Origin: Clostridium sp. CAG:417
GTDB lineage: Bacteria; Bacillota_I; Bacilli_A; RF39; UBA660
Assembly: GCA_000432835.1 (NCBI GenBank)
Contig: FR890374.1
Span: forward strand, 184,692-248,691
Direction: 5' to 3'
DNA length: 64,000 nucleotides
Each line of letters begins with the position of its first letter. Positions within the stretch are counted from its first letter, which is position 1. The notes beneath the pieces are model-generated. The model did no database searches. It had not been told where the DNA came from and was given only the letters and a program-made list of their open reading frames with translations. Below, piece after piece: positions 24,446 to 34,483 of this stretch. The translations under genes and the position numbers were made by a program.

Positions 24446-25690
24446 TTGAAGAAGATTTATGCAGGTATTGATATAGGTACTGATAGTGTTAAAATCATCG
24501 TGTTAGAAAAAATTAAGGGTGAGTTTCATCTTTTAGCTTCAAGTAAGGTTAAATCTAGAGGAATTAAAAGAAGTGAAGTAGTTGATGTTAGGGAACTTAG
24601 TAATTCTGTTAAAATGGCTGTTGATGAAATAGAAGAAAAACTTGATATTAAGTTGAAAAAGATTGTTGCTTGTGTTTCTACTAAGAATTGTATTTTTAAT
24701 ATTGTAAGTGGTAAGAGAGATGTTATTGATCCAAATTGTATTACTGGTGAAGATATTAGTGAAGTTTTTAGAGATGCCATTATGGGACAAGTTAATCAAG
24801 ATTATGAATTAGTTACAGCTATGCCAATAACTTTCAAGATAGATGGAAATCTTAATGTTAAAGATCCTAAGGGAAGATGTGGTAAAGTACTAGAAACAAA
24901 ATTAGTAATTACTGAGACTCCCAAAGAGCAACTCTATAAGTTTTTAGCCGTGTTAGATTTATGTGGACTAGAGGTAGTTGATATAGCGTTTGGTACGACA
25001 GGAGATTACTTTGCGGTTAGAAATGATAGCTTAGATAATCAAGTTGGGGCTATCATAAATATAGGTGAAGATACTACGAATGTTTCTGTATACAATAAAG
25101 GTATTATGATTAAAAATAGTGTTATAAATGTTGGTAGTTATTATGTTGATCATGATTTATCATATATTTATAATATTAGTATGGAAGATGCTAGAGATTT
25201 AAAAGAAAATTTTGTCATTGCCGCAAGTAGATATGCTGATGCAAACGATAAGATTGAACTTAAAACAACAGGTGGTACAAAGTATAATGTTACACAACTT
25301 GATGTTTCAAAAGTAGTAGAGGCTAGAATAGAAGAAATATTAAAAGTTTCTAAAAAAGAAATAAAAAACTTAACAAATAGAAAAATAAGTTATATAATCG
25401 TAGTAGGTGGACTAAGCGAAATTGCAGGATTTAGTTATGTTTTAGATAGTGTTTTTGGTAATTTAGCTTATGTTTATAACAATAATAAGATAGGTATTAG
25501 AAATAATAGCTATACTAGTGTATTTGGACTATTAAAGTATTTTGATAATAAACTTACTCTTCGAGATACAGAGTGTAATATGTTCGAGTTAGAAGATCTA
25601 AAAAAAATAATTACAGTAAAAAGTAGGAATGATTCTGTATTAAATAGGATGCTTGGTAGCTTTTTACAAAATAAGGAGGATAAGGTATGA
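24446..25690 (+). CDS. ftsA: FtsA, actin-like tether of the Z ring (TTG start)
   Basis: A 414-residue actin-fold protein starting at TTG (24446) after a purine-rich GGAAGAGATGGAG site; no in-frame ATG lies near. It shows the phosphate-binding AGIDIGTDSVK, the 1C SHS2 region, GAIINIGEDTTNVSVY (phosphate 2) and VVGGLSEIAG (adenosine loop). A C-terminal amphipathic helix (NRMLGSFLQN) inserts in the membrane. FtsA anchors FtsZ and recruits the divisome. It overlaps ftsZ by four bases (ATGA), giving translational coupling. Confidence 0.95.
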   Translation: MKKIYAGIDIGTDSVKIIVLEKIKGEFHLLASSKVKSRGIKRSEVVDVRELSNSVKMAVDEIEEKLDIKLKKIVACVSTKNCIFNIVSGKRDVIDPNCITGEDISEVFRDAIMGQVNQDYELVTAMPITFKIDGNLNVKDPKGRCGKVLETKLVITETPKEQLYKFLAVLDLCGLEVVDIAFGTTGDYFAVRNDSLDNQVGAIINIGEDTTNVSVYNKGIMIKNSVINVGSYYVDHDLSYIYNISMEDARDLKENFVIAASRYADANDKIELKTTGGTKYNVTQLDVSKVVEARIEEILKVSKKEIKNLTNRKISYIIVVGGLSEIAGFSYVLDSVFGNLAYVYNNNKIGIRNNSYTSVFGLLKYFDNKLTLRDTECNMFELEDLKKIITVKSRNDSVLNRMLGSFLQNKEDKV

Positions 25691-26808
25691 TAGGCGAACT
25701 AGAGATGGATCAGTTAGCAAAAATTAAAGTTATAGGATTAGGCGGCGGTGGAGGAAATGCCGTTAATAGAATGGTTGAGTCTGGAGTTAAAGGCGTTGAG
25801 TTCATTGTTGCTAATACTGATTTACAGGTATTAAAAAATTCTAAGGCAGATGTAAAGATTCAAATAGGGGCTAATCTTACAGATGGACTTGGTGCTGGAG
25901 CAAAACCAGAAATAGGAAAAGAGGCTGCTCTTGAGTCTAAAAAAGAATTAGAAGATTCATTATCTGGAGCCGATATGGTTTTTATTACTTGTGGTATGGG
26001 TGGTGGAACCGGTACTGGTGCGGCTCCTGTAGTTGCTGAAATAGCTCAAGCATTAGGTGCTTTAACTGTTGCCATTGTTACTAAACCTTTCTCTTTTGAA
26101 GGTAAAAAAAGAATGGAAAATGCTCTTAAGGGATTAGAGGAATTAAAGAAACACGTTGATACATTAATTGTAATTCCAAATGATAGATTAAGAGAAATTA
26201 TTGATAAAACTACTCCAATGCTTCAAGCATTTAAGGAAGTTGATAATGTCCTTCATAGAGGTGTACAATCTATTTCTGATTTGATTGCAGTTGTTGGACT
26301 TGTTAACTTGGATTTTGCTGATATTAAATCAGTTATGAAAGATTCTGGTAATGCTATTATTGGAATTGGTATTGGAATGGGCGAAGATAGAGCTATTGAA
26401 GCAGCAAAGGATGCAGTTTCTTCTCCACTTCTAGAAACAAGTATAGATGGAGCAACTGATGCTATAATCAATATTACTGGTGGAGTTAACCTTACTTTAT
26501 TTGAAGCAGAACAAGCTGCTGAGGTTGTTAGAGCTGCATCAGGTAATGATATTAATACAATATTTGGTGCTGTTATCAATGAAAACTTGACTGATGAGGT
26601 AATTGTTACTGTTATTGCGACAGGATTTGATAAGAGAGCTCGTCAATTGGCTAAAGAAAAAGAAAGCGTTAAGATTCCTACACCAAGTGATGTAGAAAAA
26701 GAAGCTCCTCGTCGTAGAAGCGGAGATACAAGTTATACTTCTACAGATGATAGCACAAGTGATGATGGATTTGAATTACCACCATTCTTACAAAATAGGA
26801 ATTTTTAA
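25687..26808 (+). CDS. ftsZ: FtsZ, tubulin-like cell-division GTPase
   Basis: A 373-residue protein starting after AAGGAGG inside ftsA. The tubulin signature GGGTGTG is at 105-111. The nucleotide loop GLGGGGGNAVNRM, the T7 loop (NLDFADIKSVM) and the conserved C-terminal peptide LPPFLQNRN that binds FtsA and other partners are present. It polymerises at mid-cell with GTP and organises septal wall synthesis. A Ser/Thr/Asp-rich linker of about 40 residues precedes the tail peptide. Confidence 0.98.
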   Translation: MIGELEMDQLAKIKVIGLGGGGGNAVNRMVESGVKGVEFIVANTDLQVLKNSKADVKIQIGANLTDGLGAGAKPEIGKEAALESKKELEDSLSGADMVFITCGMGGGTGTGAAPVVAEIAQALGALTVAIVTKPFSFEGKKRMENALKGLEELKKHVDTLIVIPNDRLREIIDKTTPMLQAFKEVDNVLHRGVQSISDLIAVVGLVNLDFADIKSVMKDSGNAIIGIGIGMGEDRAIEAAKDAVSSPLLETSIDGATDAIINITGGVNLTLFEAEQAAEVVRAASGNDINTIFGAVINENLTDEVIVTVIATGFDKRARQLAKEKESVKIPTPSDVEKEAPRRRSGDTSYTSTDDSTSDDGFELPPFLQNRNF

Positions 26809-26811
26809 ATT

Positions 26812-26838
26812 AAGAGCAGGAATGCTCTTTTTCTTTTA
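26812..26838 (+). terminator. Terminator of ftsA-ftsZ
   Basis: AAGAGCA (26812-26818) pairs with TGCTCTT (26823-26829), then a T-rich tail. Confidence 0.85.
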
Positions 26839-26928
26839 ATTTACAACTTTAACTCTTAATGTTATAATTTCTTTAGATGATAGATAAGTTAAGTTATGTA
26901 AAATTTTGGTAAAATAGCTATGGTATAA

Positions 26929-26957
26929 TTGGAAATAAAAAATTATAATGATATAAT
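26929..26957 (+). promoter_or_regulatory. Promoter of the ftsK gene
   Basis: TTGGAA (26929-26934), 17-base spacer, TATAAT (26952-26957). Another TATAAT lies just upstream, so transcription may start at more than one place. Confidence 0.6.
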
Positions 26958-26977
26958 TTATTCTAGGGAGTGTTAGT

Positions 26978-29305
26978 ATGGCAAAGAAAAAAAAGAAGAA
27001 AGAAAAAAAAGAAACTTTTGATCATAAAGAAGAATTAATTGGTATTGCTTTAATTTTGTGTTCCATACTTGGAATAGGTAAATATGGTATAGTAGGACGT
27101 GCGATAGCATCTTTTTCTCTTTTTTTAGTAGGATCTATCTATATGGTATTATTACTTGTTTTTTTAGTTGTTGGATTGTACATGATAGTAAATCGTGAAA
27201 AGCCAGATTTGTTTACAACTAAATTAATTGGTATTTATATAGCTGTGATTGGTTTTTTAGTCTTAATGCATAAAGAATTTGTTTCACAAAATGATGGTAA
27301 TTTGATGCTTATTTTTAAAGAGACTATGAATCAATTAATTGCGTCTTTTAATGGCATTATGAATACAGGAAAGATAGATGATGTTTTTGTTGTAGGTGGT
27401 GGAATAGTTGGAGGAGTATTCTCTATTATTTTTGATAAGTTATTCTCGTTTACTGGAATGGAAATTGTTTCTTGTGTCATGATTGGATTAGGTGTGTTAT
27501 TATTTACTGGTTTTTCTGTATTTGAATTTGTTAAGGAAAAACTTAATACTTCAAAAGAAAAAATGGCAGAAAAAAGAGCTCATAAAAAGGAAGAGAAAGC
27601 GAATAATAAAATTAAATCTGATAAAAATTTAGAAGAGACTATGTCACATGTTATTATTAGTAATGGGGAAGATGAAGAAGAACAACCTGATAATAAAAAG
27701 GTTATTACATCTATTGCGGAATTAACACATAAGGATGAAGCAAAAGAAAATAATACAGTTAAAGAAATGAGTGTTGTTGAAGCTAGTGATAATATAGTAG
27801 AGCATGTATCACATAGTGAACAAAATAGGAATTATGTTTTACCACCAATTGATATTTTAGATAAACCTAAGAAGAAAAATAAAGCAACAGATAATAGTAT
27901 TATTGAAAAAAATATTGTTACTTTGGAACAGGTTTTAAAGGACTTTAAGATTAATGGTAAGGTAGTGGAAGTTCATGTTGGTCCAACTGTTGTTCAGTAT
28001 GAACTTGAAATAGCAAGCGGTACTAGAGTTAATAAAATTACAAGTATCAATAGGGAAATATCTTTAGCACTTGCTAAAAAGGATGTTAGAATTGAAGCGC
28101 CTATTCCGGGAAAGAATACAGTTGGAATAGAGTTCGCAAATGATACTCCAACACCGGTTAGCTTTTATGAAATTATTAGTAGTAAACAGATGCAAAGTAA
28201 TATGAATAAGAAATTAATGGTTCCACTTGGTAAAAGTATTATGGGTGATATTGGTGTTTGTGAAATTAATAAGATGCCCCATCTTTTAATAGCCGGTACT
28301 ACTGGTTCTGGTAAGTCTGTTTGTGTTAATGGAATAATTTGTTCAATTTTAATGAGAGCAAAACCAGAAGAAGTTAAACTTATGATGGTCGATCCAAAAG
28401 TAGTAGAACTTTCTGTTTATAATGGAGTGCCTCATTTATTAAGACCAGTTGTTACTGATCCTAAGCAAGCATCAATTGCGCTTTCTAGGATGGTCGCTGA
28501 GATGGAAAGAAGATATCAAGTATTTAGTGAGTCTAAGACTAAGAATATTGAAGGATATAATGATTATATAGATAAAGAAAATGCTAAAATTACAGATATT
28601 GAAGCTAAAAAGGATAAAATGCCATATATCGTTATTATTATTGATGAGTTAGCTGATTTAATGATGGTTGCGGCAAAAGAAGTAGAAGATTCAATACTTA
28701 GAATTACACAAAAGGCACGTGCTGCCGGAATGCATTTGATAGTTGCAACTCAGCGTCCATCAACTGAAGTAATTACTGGTTTGATTAAAGCAAATATTCC
28801 ATCACGTATAGCGTTTTCAGTTGGTTCTGGAATAGATTCTAGAACAATTTTGGATCAAACAGGTGCAGAAAACTTATTAGGGAAAGGAGATATGCTTTTC
28901 TTACCAATAGGGATGAATTCTCCACTTCGTATTCAAGGTTCATTTATTACAGATGATGAAATAAAACGAATTATAGATTATACAGTTTCTCAACAAAAGG
29001 CTCAATATGATGATTCAATGATGAATTTAGAAGTATCTAATTCTGATAAGAGTGCTTCTCAAATAGAAGATATGAATCAGACTGAAGAATATGATGATCC
29101 ATTATATAATGATATTGTTGAATTTGTTATTAGTACGCAAAAAGCTAGTGCTTCACTTTTACAAAGAAAATTTAAATTAGGTTATAATAGAGCTGCAAGA
29201 ATTATAGATTTACTTGAAGAACGTGGAATTATTGGACCTTCGAATGGTTCTAAGCCAAGGGAAGTATTGGTAAAATTAGAAGAAAATGTTGATAGCCAAC
29301 AATAA
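26978..29305 (+). CDS. ftsK: FtsK/SpoIIIE-family DNA translocase
   Basis: A 775-residue protein. The N-terminus is very Lys-rich and is followed by about four membrane spans (residues 20-185). A charged linker (about 190-310) precedes the alpha/beta motor, which has Walker A GTTGSGKS (440-447) and Walker B VIIIDELADLMM. The C-terminal winged-helix gamma domain (RKFKLGYNRAARIIDLLEERGII) reads KOPS/SRS polarity signals. It pumps chromosomal DNA through the septum. With spore coat genes elsewhere in the window it could serve as SpoIIIE, but the sequence alone does not separate the two. Confidence 0.93.
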   Translation: MAKKKKKKEKKETFDHKEELIGIALILCSILGIGKYGIVGRAIASFSLFLVGSIYMVLLLVFLVVGLYMIVNREKPDLFTTKLIGIYIAVIGFLVLMHKEFVSQNDGNLMLIFKETMNQLIASFNGIMNTGKIDDVFVVGGGIVGGVFSIIFDKLFSFTGMEIVSCVMIGLGVLLFTGFSVFEFVKEKLNTSKEKMAEKRAHKKEEKANNKIKSDKNLEETMSHVIISNGEDEEEQPDNKKVITSIAELTHKDEAKENNTVKEMSVVEASDNIVEHVSHSEQNRNYVLPPIDILDKPKKKNKATDNSIIEKNIVTLEQVLKDFKINGKVVEVHVGPTVVQYELEIASGTRVNKITSINREISLALAKKDVRIEAPIPGKNTVGIEFANDTPTPVSFYEIISSKQMQSNMNKKLMVPLGKSIMGDIGVCEINKMPHLLIAGTTGSGKSVCVNGIICSILMRAKPEEVKLMMVDPKVVELSVYNGVPHLLRPVVTDPKQASIALSRMVAEMERRYQVFSESKTKNIEGYNDYIDKENAKITDIEAKKDKMPYIVIIIDELADLMMVAAKEVEDSILRITQKARAAGMHLIVATQRPSTEVITGLIKANIPSRIAFSVGSGIDSRTILDQTGAENLLGKGDMLFLPIGMNSPLRIQGSFITDDEIKRIIDYTVSQQKAQYDDSMMNLEVSNSDKSASQIEDMNQTEEYDDPLYNDIVEFVISTQKASASLLQRKFKLGYNRAARIIDLLEERGIIGPSNGSKPREVLVKLEENVDSQQ

Positions 29306-29310
29306 TTTAT

Positions 29311-29341
29311 AAAGACATAATCTTTTATGTCTTTTCTTTTT
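29311..29341 (+). terminator. Terminator of ftsK
   Basis: AAAGACATAA (29311-29320) pairs with TTATGTCTTT (29325-29334), followed by TCTTTT. Confidence 0.85.
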
Positions 29342-29429
29342 GCAGCTTTTTCTTTGTTTTTTTTTAATATGTTATAATAATAAACATTTATAGGGGGAAT
29401 ACTATAAAAGAAAAGGCGGTTGAGTAATT

Positions 29430-29960
29430 ATGAAAAAGAAATATAAAATTATTGTTTTTATGCTATCTGTTTTAATATGTGGAGCATTATGTTATGTTCC
29501 TAATACATTAGCGTTAACTACCACTAAAAGTCAAAATGAAGATTTAGGAGTTTACTTTGATAATGTTAAATTATTAAGCACTAATGTTAAAAGTAATAAT
29601 ACTATTCCTTTGAAGATTGATGATGGTCAATGCAAATTTACATATGATGTTAATCTTGATGTTCCAGGAGATTACTATCAATTTAGTATTGATGTTGTAA
29701 ATACTTCTAATGAAGATGTTAAAGTTGATAATATTGTAATGACCGAGTTAAGTGATTCTGTGAAGAAGTTTTTGAAATATGAAGTTGTTTATAGTAACAA
29801 TAAAAAACTTAAACGTGGCGACGTAATTGCAGCAGGAGGCGTTAAAACATTAATTGTTGAAGTAAAGTATAGGGATGATTTGAATCCTATAGATTTACCT
29901 CAAAATGATGTTTTCGTTAATTTAGATTTTCAAGTTAATTATGTATCTAATAATTTATAA
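29430..29960 (+). CDS. Secreted small beta-sandwich protein
   Basis: A 176-residue protein with a signal peptide (MKKKYKIIVFMLSVLICGAL, cleavage after about residue 30 near TLA-LT). The mature part alternates strands such as YYQFSIDVVNTSNEDVKVDNI and KTLIVEVKYRD. This resembles the single Ig-like sandwich of camelysin/TasA-type and related secreted proteins, though no family is certain. It has no sorting motif or lipobox, so it is expected to be released or loosely wall-associated. The upstream DNA holds a TATAAT and the gene is monocistronic. Confidence 0.6.
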   Translation: MKKKYKIIVFMLSVLICGALCYVPNTLALTTTKSQNEDLGVYFDNVKLLSTNVKSNNTIPLKIDDGQCKFTYDVNLDVPGDYYQFSIDVVNTSNEDVKVDNIVMTELSDSVKKFLKYEVVYSNNKKLKRGDVIAAGGVKTLIVEVKYRDDLNPIDLPQNDVFVNLDFQVNYVSNNL

Positions 29961-30058
29961 AGTAGTTAGACTTAGTGTAAAGTTTAACTCTTTTTCTTTT
30001 TATAATGATTTTGTAGTGCTATACTAATATTAGAAGTATAAAAGGAGGAAATTAAATT

Positions 30059-30763
30059 ATGCCAACACCACATATAGAAAGTAAAAAGGAAGATATAGCG
30101 AAAGTTGTATTAATGCCTGGGGATCCACTTAGAGCGAAAATGATTGCGGAAAAATATTTAGATAACCCAAGGTTAGTAAATTCAGTAAGAAATATTTTAG
30201 CTTATACTGGAACTTATAAAGGAAAGGAAGTAACTGTCTTTTCATCTGGAATGGGGAATGCTAGTATAGGAATATATTCATATGAATTATTTAAATTTTA
30301 TGATGTAGATAAAATAATTAGGATAGGGAGTTGTGGAGCTTATACTAAAAATTTAGATTTGTACAGTTTGATTTTAGTAGATAAATCATACTCTAATTCT
30401 GCCTATGATGATATTTTGAATGGAGAAAATGTTCCTTATTCAGAGGGAAGTATAGAATTAAATAATAAAATATTAGAATGCGCTGATGCTAGAGGTGATC
30501 AAATATTATTTGGTAATATTTATTGTACGGATGTTTTTTATAGTGAATTGGAGAATCCAACAAGATTATATAATGATCACAAATGTTTAGGTGTAGAAAT
30601 GGAAAGTTTTGCTTTGTTTTTAAATGCTAAAAAATTAAATAAGAAAGCTGCTTGTATTCTAACAGTATCAGATAATTTAATAACTGGTGCTGAAGCAACA
30701 AGTGAAGAAAGACAAAATTCTTTTACAAAAATGATTACACTAGCTCTTGATTCTATTTTATAA
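30059..30763 (+). CDS. deoD: Purine-nucleoside phosphorylase DeoD type
   Basis: A 234-residue protein of the hexameric, bacterial-type family. It starts MPTPHIESKK as most DeoD proteins do and has the phosphate-binding MPGDPLRAK, GSCGAY, and the substrate-binding GVEMESFALF with a C-terminal TVSDN. It splits purine (deoxy)nucleosides with phosphate to give the base and (deoxy)ribose-1-phosphate. Start after AAAGGAGG; likely promoter TATACT near 30023. Confidence 0.96.
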   Translation: MPTPHIESKKEDIAKVVLMPGDPLRAKMIAEKYLDNPRLVNSVRNILAYTGTYKGKEVTVFSSGMGNASIGIYSYELFKFYDVDKIIRIGSCGAYTKNLDLYSLILVDKSYSNSAYDDILNGENVPYSEGSIELNNKILECADARGDQILFGNIYCTDVFYSELENPTRLYNDHKCLGVEMESFALFLNAKKLNKKAACILTVSDNLITGAEATSEERQNSFTKMITLALDSIL

Positions 30764-30804
30764 AATACTTTAAAATTGTTCATACTAAAAAGAGAGGTGA
30801 AATG

Positions 30805-32067
30805 ATGGAATATAAAGTAAAAGATTTAGGGAGTTATAAACTACATTTAATTAAAAATGATAAGTTTAAAACAATAAGAACTAAAGTTTTTTTCAATGCT
30901 CCAGTAAAAAAGAAAGAGATTACTATTCGTAATTTTTTAGCGGCTATGCTAATGGCAACAAACGAAAAATACAAGACTAGAAGAGATATAGCTTTAAAGT
31001 GTCAAGATTTGTATTCATGTAATATTGGTTATAATATATCTAGATTTGGTAATTATAGTAATTTATGTTTTTCTTTAAATGTTTTAGAAGACAAATATAG
31101 TGAAGATGGCAATTTAGAGGAGGCATTAAGATTTTTTAGTGATATTATTTATAAACCTAATGTTTCTTCTAATATGTTTGATGAAAAGGTTTTTCAAATT
31201 GTTAAAAGTGATGCGTTGATTTCTCTTAGTAGTCTAAAAGAAAACGGAGATAATTATAGTCTCATCAGAATGTTAGAGGAAATGGATAGTAGTAGTCCTT
31301 TATCTTATCGAGCAGCTGGTTATTTAGAAGATTTAGAACAGATTACTCCAACTATTCTTTATGATTATTACAAAAATATGATAGACCGGGATATTATGGA
31401 TATTTTTGTAATTGGTAATATAGATTTTAAAGAAATAGAAGATATAATAAGAGCTAATTTTCCAACTAAAATATTCAAAAAGATGACGATACCTTGTCGT
31501 TTAGAAGAAAAGAATAGTCGTAGTAAAAAACTTATTAAGCTTGAAGAAAACGATTCTAATCAATCAAAACTTGCAGTTGGATGTAGGTTAGTTGGTTTGA
31601 CGGATTATGAAAGAAATTATGCCTTAACTATTTATAATATAATTTTAGGTGGCGGAACTGATTCAAAGTTATTTAAAGAAGTAAGAGAGGCACATTCTAT
31701 GGCTTATTATATTTCTTCAGTTGTTAATAAGTTAGATAATATAATGCTTATAAGAGCGGGTATTACAAGAGATAACTTTGATTCTGTTGTTAAACTTATA
31801 GAGCAGGAAATGAATCAAATGAAGAAGGGTAAATTCCTTGATGATGATATAGCTAAGGCTAAACAAATATATCTTAGTGCAATAGATGAAATAGAAGAAA
31901 GTCAAAGTGATATTATTGATTCTTATTATATGATGGATTTACTTGGTGTAGATGACATTGAGACAAAGAAGAAAAAAATGATGCTAGTAAGTCGTGATGA
32001 TATTATAAAAGTTAGTAAAAAGGTTTTCATAGATACAATATATATGTTAGAAGGTGTCAAAGAATGA
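30805..32067 (+). CDS. yfmF: YfmF-like M16 peptidase homologue without zinc motif
   Basis: A 420-residue two-lobed M16-family protein. Two adjacent ATGs occur at 30802 and 30805; the second has the better spacing from GAGGTG. The usual HxxEH helix is absent (IRNFLAAMLMATNEKYKTR at that place), so it should be catalytically inactive, as in the YfmF half of the YfmF/YfmH pair. The RxxxY-type C-terminal lobe (LFKEVREAHSMAYYISS) is present. It overlaps the downstream active partner by four bases. In other Bacilli the pair is annotated as involved in EF-P aminopentanol modification. Confidence 0.85.
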   Translation: MEYKVKDLGSYKLHLIKNDKFKTIRTKVFFNAPVKKKEITIRNFLAAMLMATNEKYKTRRDIALKCQDLYSCNIGYNISRFGNYSNLCFSLNVLEDKYSEDGNLEEALRFFSDIIYKPNVSSNMFDEKVFQIVKSDALISLSSLKENGDNYSLIRMLEEMDSSSPLSYRAAGYLEDLEQITPTILYDYYKNMIDRDIMDIFVIGNIDFKEIEDIIRANFPTKIFKKMTIPCRLEEKNSRSKKLIKLEENDSNQSKLAVGCRLVGLTDYERNYALTIYNIILGGGTDSKLFKEVREAHSMAYYISSVVNKLDNIMLIRAGITRDNFDSVVKLIEQEMNQMKKGKFLDDDIAKAKQIYLSAIDEIEESQSDIIDSYYMMDLLGVDDIETKKKKMMLVSRDDIIKVSKKVFIDTIYMLEGVKE

Positions 32068-33368
32068 AAAAGGATACATTGAGTGGTTTAGATATAGACT
32101 TATATAGTGAGAAATTTTCCAATGGATTTGAAGTGTATTTGGTACCTCTTAAAAATATGAAACGGTATTATGCAACTTATGCGACAAAATATGGTTCTTT
32201 AATTACTGAATTTTGTCCTAATGGTAGTCGTAAAAATGTGAAAGTTCCTAATGGTATTGCTCATTTTTTAGAACATAAAATGTTTGAACAAGAAAGTGGA
32301 ATTGATCCATTTAGTTTTTATAGTCAAAGTGGATGTTACGTAAATGCTTCTACTGGATTTGAAAGTACTAGATATATTTGCTCTGGTAACACTAAGTTTA
32401 GAGAAAATTTAGATTATTTACTGAATTTTGTGAATAGTCCGTATTTTACAGATGAAAATGTGGCAAAAGAAAAAGGAATTATTATTGAAGAAGTAAACAT
32501 GTATAAGGACATGGTTGATAGTGCCATCGATGATACTACAAGAAAATGTATTTTTCAAAAAGATCACCACAAATATGATATTGGTGGAGAAGTAGACGAG
32601 GTTAAAAGTATAACTAAAGAAGATTTATATTCTTGTTATGACAATTTTTATCAACCAAACAATATGTTTATTTTAATAGTAGGAAATTTTAGTGTTGAAA
32701 CGGCATTAGATGTTATTCGAGAAAGAGTAGAAAATAGAGAAAATAAATATAAAGTGTTACCAAAAATAAAAAAAGAAAAAGAACCATATGCTGTTGCGAA
32801 AAAATGTGAGGTAGTTAAATTTAATGTTGATGTTAGTAAATTAACTTATTCTTTTAAAATGAAGAAAAAGGATTTTAATATTCAGGATGATTATATTTTA
32901 GATTTATATTTAGCTATACTTTTAAAAATACTTTTTGGCAGCACCTCTATTTTTAGTGAGAAGGCAAAGATGCAAGACTTATATTCTGAATTTTATTATA
33001 ATTTTGATAGTACAGATGATTATTTGGTTTTAAATTTTTATGGTGAATCTAAAAAACAAAATGAGTTATTATCTTTTATTAAAGAAACATTACTTGATAG
33101 AGAAAATATAATCAATGAAGATGACTTTATTAGAAGTAAAAAAGTAATGATTGCGAATAAAATAAAGGCTAGTTGTTATATTGATGCGGTTGGAGATTCT
33201 TTATATGAGGATTTAATTAATTATAATAAAATTATCACTAATAAGGTAGATTTAATTAGACAACTTAAATATGAGAATCTTTTAAAGGTTAGTAATAATC
33301 TTGATTTAAGTAATAATAGTATTGTGTGCTATGTACCGAAAGATGATAATTTTGAAATAAAAAATTAA
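32064..33368 (+). CDS. yfmH: YfmH-like M16 zinc metallopeptidase
   Basis: A 434-residue M16 peptidase with the inverted zinc motif HFLEH (H67, E70, H71) and the distal Glu in GIIIEEVNMYKD. The substrate-binding lobe follows. It is the catalytic partner of the upstream YfmF-like protein, with ATGA overlap and so coupled translation. The B. subtilis relatives are linked to maturation of the EF-P modification and to swarming. Cytoplasmic, no signal peptide. Confidence 0.88.
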   Translation: MKKDTLSGLDIDLYSEKFSNGFEVYLVPLKNMKRYYATYATKYGSLITEFCPNGSRKNVKVPNGIAHFLEHKMFEQESGIDPFSFYSQSGCYVNASTGFESTRYICSGNTKFRENLDYLLNFVNSPYFTDENVAKEKGIIIEEVNMYKDMVDSAIDDTTRKCIFQKDHHKYDIGGEVDEVKSITKEDLYSCYDNFYQPNNMFILIVGNFSVETALDVIRERVENRENKYKVLPKIKKEKEPYAVAKKCEVVKFNVDVSKLTYSFKMKKKDFNIQDDYILDLYLAILLKILFGSTSIFSEKAKMQDLYSEFYYNFDSTDDYLVLNFYGESKKQNELLSFIKETLLDRENIINEDDFIRSKKVMIANKIKASCYIDAVGDSLYEDLINYNKIITNKVDLIRQLKYENLLKVSNNLDLSNNSIVCYVPKDDNFEIKN

Positions 33369-33395
33369 AAAGTTAGGGTGTCCTAACTTTTTTTG
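33368..33395. terminator. Bidirectional terminator between yfmH and the rpn pseudogene
   Basis: AAAAGTTAGG (33368-33377) pairs with CCTAACTTTT (33382-33391) with T-runs outward on the forward strand and A-runs that serve the reverse strand; it overlaps the end of the leftward pseudogene. Confidence 0.8.
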
Positions 33396-34243
33396 TTTTC
33401 AATAATTGACTTTATTTCGTCGAATGACAAATTAGTAACTTCAGAAATAGTCTTAATATCTATTTGCATTTTTAACATATTTAAAGCAATTTCTTTGGTG
33501 GTCTCTTTCTTACCTAAGTTATAACCTTCATTATAGCTTTCATCATGATAAGAATTATTTAACTTTTTTTGAATAACTTCGTTATCATAAAGTCCACCAA
33601 AATACTTATCTTTGTTTAGTTTTTCTAATTCATCCACGATATTTAAAGCTTCCTTGTCGGTACCAGCTAATGCTTTCATTTCAGTAAAACTTTTAGCGGT
33701 AAACATTAAAAGACGATAGTCTTTATTTCCAAGGTTAGTATAACATGAATGTTTAAAACTTTCTAAGTATCTTTCATGAATTTTGATATCATCTAAATAA
33801 ACATTATGTTTAGTATCCGCTAACTTGAAAGTAACATTTGTAATGTGTTTATCAGCAGGGCATAAAGAGTTATTAAAGTTGATTTGGGTAATATATTTTA
33901 TCTTAAATTTATCACCACTAGTATATGTAGAAGAAGCTAGAGAATATAAATAATTTCTATTTTTTAAAGAAGTAGGATTGTAATAATTTCTACTAATAAA
34001 CTGATTCATTTCAATATTTATGATACTATCATCTTTTTTTAGTAAAATGTCAAGTCAATAATCTTTTTTATTATTACCACTATTAATTTCATTATCAATA
34101 AGAGTATAACCATTAATATCAATACCTGTTACATCTAGGATAGTTTCCCTAAAAAATGGTTTGTTTTCTTCCTTCTTAAATAAGTACTTAAAAGTAGTAT
34201 CACTAAGAAGAGAAAAAAATTTCTTATGATTATTGTCCTTCAT
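33383..34243 (-). pseudogene. Rpn-family PD-(D/E)XK nuclease gene interrupted by one TGA
   Basis: Read leftwards from ATG 34243 (after AAAGGAGG), the frame encodes KKFFSLLSDTTFKYLFKKEE, the start of the Rpn/PDDEXK_2 family. It reaches NKKDY and then a TGA at 34057-34055. The same frame continues with LDILLKKDDSIINIEMN, which holds the catalytic Asp and Glu-x-Asn, and goes on to a typical C-terminal YNEGYNLGKKETTKEIALNML helix. Only this one codon spoils an otherwise intact 286-codon gene. Arg at this position in relatives would make it a CGA-to-TGA change. Rpn proteins are recombination-promoting nucleases and are often mobile. Confidence 0.85.
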
Positions 34244-34483
34244 AGAACCTCCTTTCATGAGCACTCTAGCAGGAAAAACTATACTTGTAAAAGAGCCAAT
34301 TAGAAAAATTTAGTCTGAAAAGATGCTTAAATAGGTTGATTTTAATAATTTAAATAGTCATTTTTTCTTTGCCTTTAGTTAGAATATGTATAAATTGGTA
34401 AAAATTTTAGTATTAATTTAGTACTTTTTCTTTTTATATAAAAGTGTTAAACTAATGTTAGATTATAGTAGAGGAGAAATGAT

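Noticed and set aside
26253..26579. 108-codon reverse frame inside ftsZ
   Set aside because: The forward strand encodes conserved FtsZ; the reverse frame is a by-product of its codon pattern.
34055..34057. TGA read as Trp (Mycoplasma-type code)
   Set aside because: ftsA, yfmF-like and the phosphoesterase genes end in TGA, two of them in ATGA overlaps, and Trp is encoded by TGG throughout.
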